A DNA stretch of 11,923 nucleotides from Chloroflexota bacterium (GTDB taxonomy: Bacteria > Chloroflexota > Dehalococcoidia > Dehalococcoidales > JAUYDJ01): contig JAUYDJ010000076.1 in the NCBI GenBank assembly GCA_030690025.1, forward strand, positions 1 to 11,923, read 5' to 3'. The translations under genes were made by a program, and so were the position numbers. Below are positions 1 to 5,409 of the stretch, piece after piece. Every line of letters starts with the position of its first letter. Positions within the stretch are counted from its first letter, which is position 1. Below the pieces are notes generated by a model. It was not told the origin of the DNA. It saw only the letters and a program-made list of their open reading frames with translations, and did no database searches.

Positions 1-89
1 CCGGCATCTATCTGGAGCACGACTACAGTCGGTCCGCCCTGGCCCAGCTCAGGACGAGGGTACAGGCTTTCCTTGAGATAATCGGTTAA
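1..89 (+). CDS. C-terminal end of a 2-hydroxyacyl-CoA dehydratase / benzoyl-CoA reductase-like subunit (HgdB/BcrB/FldC family), partial
   Basis: The gene runs in from the left edge; the first complete codon is at position 3 and the TAA stop is at 87-89. The last 28 residues end in LRTRVQAFLEIIG, preceded by an acidic-aromatic LEHDYS stretch. This resembles the extreme C-terminus of the HgdA/HgdB/BcrB/BcrC family, whose members carry a [4Fe-4S] cluster and accept one low-potential electron from an ATP-driven activase. The call is strengthened by the next gene, 18 nt downstream, which encodes such an activase. The cluster-binding and substrate regions are outside the window, so dehydratase and reductase cannot be told apart here. 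Confidence 0.72.
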   Translation, partial: GIYLEHDYSRSALAQLRTRVQAFLEIIG

Positions 90-107
90 AAAGGGGGATG
101 CGCTGAT

Positions 108-968
108 TTGAAAATCAGAGACTCTCTTTACTTTGCCGGACTCGACCTCGGTTCCACCATGACCAAGGTGGTTATCATCGACGAGGCGGCCAGAATGGTA
201 GCCCGCGTGGAAAGCCACACCGGCGCCGAGCACCGCCGCCTGGCCAACAAGGTCATGGAAGAGGCGCTGGCGCAGGCTAATATGCCCTTCGCGGAAATCT
301 CTTATGTTATTGCCACCGGCTATGGCCGCATCAACGTGCCCTTCGCCGACCGCCAGATTACCGAGCTGACCTGCCACGCCCGGGGCATTGCCAGCTTCTT
401 CCCTAACGTCCGCACTGCCCTCGATATTGGCGGACAGGACGCCAAGGGGCTCAAGATTAAGGACGGCAAGCTGGTCGACTTCGTCATGAACGACCGCTGC
501 GCGGCGGGGACAGGGCGTTTCCTGGAGGTCATCGCCAAAGCACTCGGGCTTAAGCTTGAGGAGCTGGGTGATATCTCCCTGAAATCCACCAGCAAGGTCA
601 GCATCAGCAACACCTGCACCGTCTTCGCCCGGCAGGAGGTCATCGCCCGCCTCGCCGAGGGCATCCCGGTGGAAGACATCGTCGCCGGCCTGCATGACGC
701 CATCGCCAGCCGCGCCGTCAGGATGCTGCGCGTGCTCAAGATAGAACCTGATATCGTCTTTACCGGCGGCGTGGCTAAGAACGCCGGCGTGGTCAAAGCG
801 GTCAAGGAGAACCTGGGACATGATATTTTTGTCCCCGACGACCCGCTCATCAGCGGGGCGCTGGGCGCTGCCCTGCTGGGCAAAGAGCTGACGCTGGAAG
901 CTCTTAAGAAAGGACAGGCCCTGCCCACGAAAGAGCGCCGCCTGACCGAGGCTACCTTCTTCAAATAG
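108..968 (+). CDS. BadF/BadG/BcrA/BcrD-family ATPase: 2-hydroxyacyl-CoA dehydratase activase (HgdC-like)
   Basis: This 286-residue protein is an ASKHA-fold ATPase. Family members form dimers bridged by a single [4Fe-4S] cluster and use ATP hydrolysis to push an electron onto the partner dehydratase or reductase. Visible motifs are phosphate-1 DLGST (residues 13-17), phosphate-2 DIGGQD (106-111), and the two cluster cysteines in DRCAAGTGRFLE (Cys131) and NTCTVFA (Cys170). The adenosine-side GGVAKN motif is at 220-225. All expected residues are present and the length is slightly above that of single-domain activases. The start is TTG at 108, with a GGGGG Shine-Dalgarno-like run at 93-97; the nearby ATG at 98 is out of frame and stops at once. 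The gene follows the HgdB-like end by 18 nt and precedes a divergent paralogue by 8 nt. It could equally be the catalytic ATPase half of a BcrA/BcrD-like heterodimer. Confidence 0.88.
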   Translation: MKIRDSLYFAGLDLGSTMTKVVIIDEAARMVARVESHTGAEHRRLANKVMEEALAQANMPFAEISYVIATGYGRINVPFADRQITELTCHARGIASFFPNVRTALDIGGQDAKGLKIKDGKLVDFVMNDRCAAGTGRFLEVIAKALGLKLEELGDISLKSTSKVSISNTCTVFARQEVIARLAEGIPVEDIVAGLHDAIASRAVRMLRVLKIEPDIVFTGGVAKNAGVVKAVKENLGHDIFVPDDPLISGALGAALLGKELTLEALKKGQALPTKERRLTEATFFK

Positions 969-976
969 AGAATAAT

Positions 977-1756
977 ATGACTTACTTCATGGGCATTGAC
1001 ATCGGGTCGGGGACGAGCAAGGGGGTTATCACCCGGGACGGCAAGCTCCTGGCCTACTACCTGCTGCCTTCCGGGATGGACTACCGGGCCGTGTCTCAGA
1101 AGCTAAGAGACGAGCTGCTGGCCAGGGCAGGTATATCTCTGAAAGACATAGCCCGCGCCGTGGCTACCGGCCAAGGCTCGGGCATGGTGCCCTTCGCCGA
1201 TGAGCAGGTCACCGACCTCCGCTGCTGCGCGCGCGGTATCAACACCATCTTCCCCACCGCGCGGACAATCATCGGCGTGGAGGGACAGTCCAGCCAGGTA
1301 ATCCGCATCAGTGAGATGGGACAGGTCATTAACTTCGTGGTCAGCGAGAAGTGTGCCGCCGGCAGCGGCCGCTTACTGGAGGTCATTGCCAACGTCCTCC
1401 AGATAGACCTCAAGGACATCGGCCCGCTTTCCCTCAAATCAAAAAACCCGGTGGCTTTTACCACCGGTTGTGCCGTGTTCGGTGAATCGGAAGCCGTCTC
1501 GCGGGTCGCCGAGGGCGCCGCCAAAGAGGATATCCTGGCCGGCATTCATGAAGCGCTGGCCAACAAGCTCTCAGCCATGGTCGACCGTGTGGGACTGGAG
1601 AAAGACTGCGCCATGAGCGGCGGCGGCGCGCTCAATATCGGGCTTATTGCCAGAATCGAAGCCAAGCTCGGCATCAAGCTGCTGGTGCCTCCCCAACCCC
1701 AGATTGTCACCGCCCTGGGCGCCGCCATTATGGCCCGGGAGGGTGCGGGTGCGTAA
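977..1756 (+). CDS. Second, divergent BadF/BcrA/BcrD-family ATPase-like protein
   Basis: This 259-residue protein is a paralogue of the preceding activase. It keeps phosphate-1 DIGSGTSK (residues 8-15), both cluster cysteines (EKCAAGSGRLLE, Cys126; TTGCAVFG, Cys165) and a GGGALN adenosine motif (215-220). At the phosphate-2 position, where its neighbour has DIGGQD, it reads GVEGQS (100-105), so the aspartate and one glycine are lost. Two different adjacent ATPase-type subunits recall class I benzoyl-CoA reductase (BcrA plus BcrD) rather than the homodimeric HgdC activase, and suggest a heterodimer with a shared cluster. That is inference. The ATG at 977 has only a weak AGAGAA site and lies 8 nt after the previous stop, so coupling by re-initiation is likely; ATG 989 is an alternative start. 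The stop overlaps the start of the next gene. Confidence 0.85.
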   Translation: MTYFMGIDIGSGTSKGVITRDGKLLAYYLLPSGMDYRAVSQKLRDELLARAGISLKDIARAVATGQGSGMVPFADEQVTDLRCCARGINTIFPTARTIIGVEGQSSQVIRISEMGQVINFVVSEKCAAGSGRLLEVIANVLQIDLKDIGPLSLKSKNPVAFTTGCAVFGESEAVSRVAEGAAKEDILAGIHEALANKLSAMVDRVGLEKDCAMSGGGALNIGLIARIEAKLGIKLLVPPQPQIVTALGAAIMAREGAGA

Positions 1757-2498
1757 CCCGGCCGTCCGCCGGGCGCTGCAGGACATCTACCGCCAGCTTA
1801 TGGCCCACTACGGGCCGCAGCGCTGGTGGCCCGCCGAAGCGCCCTTCGAGGTGATGGTAGGCGCTATCCTGACGCAGTCGGCGGCCTGGACCAACGTGGA
1901 GAAGGCCATCGACAACCTTAAAAAAGCGGGCGCGCTATCACCCAAAGCGCTACGTGAGCTCAGCACTGAGGATGTTGCCGGCCTTATCCGGCCCTCCGGC
2001 TACTACAACGCCAAGGCAGTGAAGCTCAAGGCATTCGTGCAGTGGTTTGGCGAAAACTATGGCGACGACCTCGACCGGATGGCCGCACAGAATGTCGACA
2101 GCCTCCGCAAGCAACTCCTGGAGGTCCACGGCATCGGCCCGGAGACCGCCGACTCTATAATACTGTATGCCACCAATCAGCCGGTCTTCGTCATTGACGC
2201 CTATACCCGCCGCATTATCAGTCGCATCGGTCTCGCCCCGGATAAAGACACCTACGATGCCTACCAGAGGCTCTTCATGGACAACCTGCCCGCCGATACC
2301 GGGTTATTCAACGAATACCACGCCCTGCTCGTCCGGCTGGGCAAGGACGTCTGCCGCAAGCGCCCACTTTGCGCGCAGTGCGTCCTCAACCGCCGGTGCG
2401 GCCACCACCACGAATTGCCACCGGAAATTGACAGCCAGAGTGCCCAATACGGTATACTAACTGAGGACAAAATGATTCAGGAGAAGTTGCATGAGTGA
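1749..2498 (+). CDS. Endonuclease III-like HhH-GPD DNA glycosylase with [4Fe-4S] loop (COG2231/MagIII-like)
   Basis: This predicted 249-residue base-excision-repair protein has the HhH-GPD core. The helix-hairpin-helix reads VHGIGPETAD, and the conserved catalytic aspartate follows in VFVIDAYTRR. The C-terminus has cysteines spaced C-x5-C-x2-C-x5-C (CRKRPLC, CAQC, CVLNRRC), the iron-sulfur loop; classical Nth spacing is C-x6-C-x2-C-x5-C. The position of the Nth lyase lysine (GRKTA) is occupied by Glu (GPETA), so a monofunctional glycosylase is more likely than a lyase. The start chosen is GTG at 1749, six nt after GGGAGG (1737-1742). The reading frame is open further upstream, but there it only shadows the preceding gene. 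It overlaps the preceding stop by 8 nt and the mutase start by 8 nt, so a repair gene is embedded in an acyl-CoA operon. The lesion it recognises cannot be read from sequence. Confidence 0.85.
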   Translation: MRNPAVRRALQDIYRQLMAHYGPQRWWPAEAPFEVMVGAILTQSAAWTNVEKAIDNLKKAGALSPKALRELSTEDVAGLIRPSGYYNAKAVKLKAFVQWFGENYGDDLDRMAAQNVDSLRKQLLEVHGIGPETADSIILYATNQPVFVIDAYTRRIISRIGLAPDKDTYDAYQRLFMDNLPADTGLFNEYHALLVRLGKDVCRKRPLCAQCVLNRRCGHHHELPPEIDSQSAQYGILTEDKMIQEKLHE

Positions 2499-4251
2499 GA
2501 AGACCACCAAGGAGATACTGAAGGCAAAGGCCGTCCCCGGCGAGCGCATTCCGCTCTACAATCCGCAGGCCCTGAAAAGCATTGAGAAAGAGTTCGCGCG
2601 GTGGCAGAACACGGTCGTCCGCGAGCAGGACCGCAAGAACTGGGCGGTTACGCCCCGCACCATACTGGGGTCGGACATCCCGCGGGAGCTGCTCTACACG
2701 CCGCTCAGCAACCGCGATTTCGACTACATGAGCGACCTGGGGTTTTCCGGCGAGGAGCCCTTTACCCGGGGCGTCCACTCCAATATGTACCGGGGGCGGG
2801 TATTCACCATGCGCCAGCTTTCCGGCGCCGGCTCTCCCGAATACATCAACCGCCGCATCAAGATGCTCCTCGAACACGGCGCTACCGGCGCTAACCTGGC
2901 CCTCGACCTGGCTACCGTCCAGATGTTCGATTCCGACGAGCCGGAATCTAAGGGCCAGGTGGGTACCGTGGGCGTGCCGGTCGACTGCGTGGAGGACATG
3001 GAGGTCATTTTCCGGGACGTCCCCATCGACAAGATCAGCGTATCCATCGTGACCCACTACCCGAGGAATACCGCCATACTCTTCCCCATGTACCTGGTCA
3101 TGGCGGAAAAGAGAGGCATCCCCTGGGACCAGCTGCCCGGCAGCTCGCAGAACGACTTCATCATGGAGAACCTGGTGCGCAGCGCCCTGGAGTATATCCC
3201 GCCCAAAGATGATTTCCGGGTGCAGTGCGATAACATCGAGTTCCTGCGCAAGAAAGTGCCGCAGTGGAACTACGTTACCCTTAACGGCTACAACCTGCGC
3301 GAGTGGGGCAGCTCGGGCGTCACCGAGATGGCCGTGGCCGTGGCTAACGGCATTGAAATCCTGAAGGACATGCTGCGGCGGGGCATGGATATTGACGTTG
3401 CCGCCGAAAGACTGGCCTTCTTCTGGTCGCCGGCCAACGATTTCTTTGAGGAAATCGCCCGGCTGCGCGCGGTGCGGCGGCTGTGGTACCGGGTCATGAA
3501 ATACCGCTTTGAGGCCAAGAAACCCCGCTCGATGTGGATGAGGTGCCACACCCAGACCTCGGGTGTCTCCCTCACCCGGGAAGAACCGATGAACAACGTC
3601 ATACGGGCCGCCTACCACGCCCTGGCGGCCGTCCTGGGCGGCGCGCAGTCGCTGCATGTCGACTCCTATGACGAAGCCTACTCGGTACCGTCCGAGGAGG
3701 CCTCTATACTGTCGCTGCGCACCCAGCAGATTATCGAAGCCGAGACACAGGTCACCCAGGTCGTCGACCCGCTGGGCGGCTCATTCTATGTCGAAGCACT
3801 GACCAATGATATTGAAAAAAGAATCCTCGATGAGGTGGATGAGATTGAACGGCGGGGCGGCATCATAGATGCCGTCGCCAGCGGCTGGCTGCACACCAAG
3901 ATTGCCCGCTACATCGAGAAAGAGCAAAGGGCCATCGCCGACGGCGAAATCAAGGTGGTAGGTCGCAACTACTTCCGCGACCCCAACCTGAAGATGCCCG
4001 ATGTCTGGGTGCATGAGTACGAGGAGGAAATCGCCCGGGAGATGCGCGATAAGCTGGCCCGCTTGAGACAGACCCGCGACAATGAGAAGGCGAGCAGCGC
4101 CCTCGAAGCCCTGAAGCAGGCGTGTAAGCGGGGCGACAATGTTATGGCGGCCTGCCTGGAGTGCGCCCGGGCCAACTGCACCGAGGGCGAGATGCGCCGG
4201 ATGTTTACCGATGCCTTCGGGCTGTGGAAATCGCCTATTTATGTAAAATAG
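2491..4251 (+). CDS. B12-dependent acyl-CoA mutase, large (substrate-binding) subunit, methylmalonyl-CoA mutase-like
   Basis: This 586-residue protein is the TIM-barrel subunit of an adenosylcobalamin-dependent carbon-skeleton mutase, without a fused B12 domain, as in two-subunit isobutyryl-CoA and 2-hydroxyisobutyryl-CoA mutases. Family blocks are clear: FTRGVHSNMYRGRVFTMRQ (91-109), LALDLAT (136-142), FDSDEP (146-151), QND (220-222), FFWSPANDFFEEIARLRAVR (310-329), HTQTSG (353-358), QSLH (386-389) and VVDPLGGSFYVE (424-435). Compared with Propionibacterium methylmalonyl-CoA mutase, Arg207 is kept as Arg230, but Tyr89 becomes Leu110 and the active-site His244 becomes Asn268. Conversion of methylmalonyl-CoA is therefore not assured. 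The ATG at 2491 has AGGAG 7 nt upstream, inside the end of the glycosylase gene. The small subunit follows 22 nt after the stop. Confidence 0.9.
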   Translation: MSEKTTKEILKAKAVPGERIPLYNPQALKSIEKEFARWQNTVVREQDRKNWAVTPRTILGSDIPRELLYTPLSNRDFDYMSDLGFSGEEPFTRGVHSNMYRGRVFTMRQLSGAGSPEYINRRIKMLLEHGATGANLALDLATVQMFDSDEPESKGQVGTVGVPVDCVEDMEVIFRDVPIDKISVSIVTHYPRNTAILFPMYLVMAEKRGIPWDQLPGSSQNDFIMENLVRSALEYIPPKDDFRVQCDNIEFLRKKVPQWNYVTLNGYNLREWGSSGVTEMAVAVANGIEILKDMLRRGMDIDVAAERLAFFWSPANDFFEEIARLRAVRRLWYRVMKYRFEAKKPRSMWMRCHTQTSGVSLTREEPMNNVIRAAYHALAAVLGGAQSLHVDSYDEAYSVPSEEASILSLRTQQIIEAETQVTQVVDPLGGSFYVEALTNDIEKRILDEVDEIERRGGIIDAVASGWLHTKIARYIEKEQRAIADGEIKVVGRNYFRDPNLKMPDVWVHEYEEEIAREMRDKLARLRQTRDNEKASSALEALKQACKRGDNVMAACLECARANCTEGEMRRMFTDAFGLWKSPIYVK

Positions 4252-4273
4252 CTGAATGGAGAGGTTTGAGACT

Positions 4274-4687
4274 ATGGCACGTCAGGACAAGATTAGAGTA
4301 CTACTGGCCCAGTTTCCGCTGGAGACTCATAATAGGGGCGTCATCACGGTGGCCGGTATGCTCCGCGATGCCGGCATGGAAGTCATTTTGCTCGGCAACG
4401 CCCTGCCGCAGCACGTAGTTGAGGCTGCCATGCAGGAGGCCGTTGACGTGGTGGGGATAAGCACCTACTGCGGCGGTGAGGTGGCCCTCGGTGAGGACCT
4501 GCTGGCCGCCGCCCAGGAAAAAGGCATCAAAGACCGGACGGTATTTCTGCTCGGCGGGATATTCCCGCCCAAGAACGGCCCTAAACTGGAAAAAATGGGC
4601 TTCAGCGCCACCTTCCCGCCCTCGGCCACCCGCGACGAAATAGTCGACGCCATAAAGAAGGCGGTGGCTTATAAGAAGTGCGGCTAG
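4274..4687 (+). CDS. Cobalamin-binding small subunit of the acyl-CoA mutase
   Basis: This 137-residue Rossmann-like B12-binding domain should carry adenosylcobalamin base-off and dock on the large subunit encoded just upstream. The lower-ligand motif is ETHNRG (residues 17-22), with cobalt-ligating His19. GISTYCGGE (61-69) and FLLGGIFPP (91-99) correspond to the GxSxL and GG blocks that hold the nucleotide tail. The classical DxHxxG reads ExHxxG, and the lysine four residues before the Asp in mutases is Gln13. I prefer ATG 4274 to ATG 4256 because GGAGAGG (4258-4264) sits 9 nt before it and the shorter protein begins like other small subunits (MARQDKIRVLL). Its TAG stop shares CTAG with the stop of the convergent MaoC gene. 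Confidence 0.9.
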   Translation: MARQDKIRVLLAQFPLETHNRGVITVAGMLRDAGMEVILLGNALPQHVVEAAMQEAVDVVGISTYCGGEVALGEDLLAAAQEKGIKDRTVFLLGGIFPPKNGPKLEKMGFSATFPPSATRDEIVDAIKKAVAYKKCG

Positions 4688-5118
4688 GCAGGCGGCGGGT
4701 AGAGCCGGCACATCGCCTCGCCTTCCACCACCGTTTCACCTTTCTGGTTGAAGCAGGCATTCTTCAGGGTGACAATACCCTTGTCCGGGCGCGTTTCCGT
4801 TACCTCGGCTACGGCGGTGATGGTGTCGCCGATTCTTACCGGTTTCAGGAACTTCAGAGTTTGAGATAGAAAAATGACCAGTCCGGGCAGCTTGGCCATC
4901 GCCGCCGAGAGCAGTGCCTGCGACAGCGCGCCGTGCGCAATCCGCCCGCCGAAGAAGGTCTTTTTAGCGTATTCCTCGTTCACGTGCACCGGGTTGAAAT
5001 CACCCGAGACGCCAGCAAAAAGCACAATATCGGCCTCGGTGATTGTTTTGCTGTGGGTGGTCTTGTAGCCCACGCTTACCCCCAGCTTCTCCAGAATGGA
5101 TGCTTCTTTATCTGCCAT
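4684..5118 (-). CDS. MaoC-like (R)-specific enoyl-CoA hydratase
   Basis: This 144-residue single hot-dog domain protein would add water to trans-2-enoyl-CoA to give (R)-3-hydroxyacyl-CoA, or do the reverse. The hydratase-2 signature is complete: FAGVSGDFNPVHVNEEYA (residues 34-51) with catalytic Asp40 and His45, followed by GGRIAHGAL (57-65). Length and motif match PhaJ-type stand-alone hydratases. The start is well supported by an AGGAGG site (plus-strand 5126-5131), 7 nt before the ATG. It converges on the mutase operon with overlapping stops, leaving no room for a terminator between them. A role in the same acyl-CoA pathway is reasonable but rests on proximity only. A thioesterase-like hot-dog protein is the main alternative, made less likely by the intact hydratase motif. 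Confidence 0.9.
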   Translation of the reverse strand: MADKEASILEKLGVSVGYKTTHSKTITEADIVLFAGVSGDFNPVHVNEEYAKKTFFGGRIAHGALSQALLSAAMAKLPGLVIFLSQTLKFLKPVRIGDTITAVAEVTETRPDKGIVTLKNACFNQKGETVVEGEAMCRLYPPPA

Positions 5119-5139
5119 GAGCTAACCTCCTGACTCTTT

Positions 5140-5169
5140 ACTATACTCCACACGACCTTACTATGGGAA
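5140..5169 (-). promoter_or_regulatory. Possible sigma70-type promoter for the MaoC-like gene
   Basis: On the minus strand TTCCCA (5164-5169) is separated by 18 nt from TATAGT (5140-5145). The -10 box matches 5 of 6 consensus bases and the -35 box 4 of 6. Transcription would start near 5133, almost on top of the AGGAGG site at 5126-5131, so the leader would be unusually short. This is the best match between the gene and the repeat upstream, but it is only moderate. Confidence 0.38.
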
Positions 5170-5198
5170 GAGGGAGTCCTGTTTGTATTTAATTCCGT

Positions 5199-5300
5199 GT
5201 CATTGCGAGGCGTCCCGATGAAATCGGGACGACGAAATCGGGACGACGAAGCAATCTCAAATATAAATCATAGGGATTGCTTCGCTTCGCTCGCAATGAC
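5199..5300. repeat. Palindromic intergenic repeat, GTCATTGCGAG family, complete copy 1
   Basis: Outer arms GTCATTGCGAG (5199-5209) and CTCGCAATGAC (5290-5300) are perfect inverted repeats. Nested inside is an arm pair GAAGCAATC (5248-5256) and GATTGCTTC (5275-5283). A hairpin GTCCCGAT/ATCGGGAC (5212-5219 and 5223-5230, 3-nt loop) sits in the left half. The unit AAATCGGGACGACG occurs twice in direct tandem (5221-5234, 5235-5248). There is no coding potential. It occupies much of the gap between the MaoC-like and citrate-synthase-like genes. Confidence 0.88.
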
Positions 5301-5317
5301 AAATGGAAGATGAAGAT

Positions 5318-5350
5318 GCTTCGCCCCGACCTGTCGGGACTCTCAATGAC
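5318..5350. repeat. Degenerate half copy of the GTCATTGCGAG repeat
   Basis: GCTTCG is followed by a CCCGAC/GTCGGG hairpin (around 5325-5338) and a right end CTCAATGAC (5342-5350), which looks like CTCGCAATGAC with two bases missing. No left arm is present. It lies 18 nt after copy 1 and just before the terminator of the minus-strand gene. Confidence 0.6.
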
Positions 5351-5360
5351 AGTTAATGGG

Positions 5361-5391
5361 AAAGAAAAAGGGGCCGAACGAAGTCGGCCCC
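5361..5391 (-). terminator. Rho-independent terminator of the citrate-synthase-like gene
   Basis: On the minus strand, an 8-bp GC-rich stem GGGGCCGA/TCGGCCCC (plus-strand arms 5384-5391 and 5370-5377) with a 6-nt loop is followed by a T-rich run (plus strand AAAGAAAAA, 5361-5369). It begins about 19 nt after the stop codon at 5410-5412. Confidence 0.92.
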
Positions 5392-5409
5392 AGTTGTTTC
5401 AGCCGGCAG

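Noticed and set aside
2386..3657. A 423-codon open frame on the minus strand opposite the mutase large subunit
   Set aside because: It is a shadow of the high-GC codon pattern of the real plus-strand gene: low-complexity His/Gly/Ala/Arg-rich sequence, no recognisable motif, and it overlaps a clearly homologous protein.
4256..4273. The upstream ATG (4256) as start of the mutase small subunit
   Set aside because: This ATG overlaps the GGAGAGG ribosome binding site of ATG 4274, and the extra residues MERFET have no counterpart in the family.
5199..5300. The repeated hairpin units as a CRISPR array
   Set aside because: Units are directly adjacent, without regular unique spacers, and are organised as one nested palindrome; no cas genes are present.
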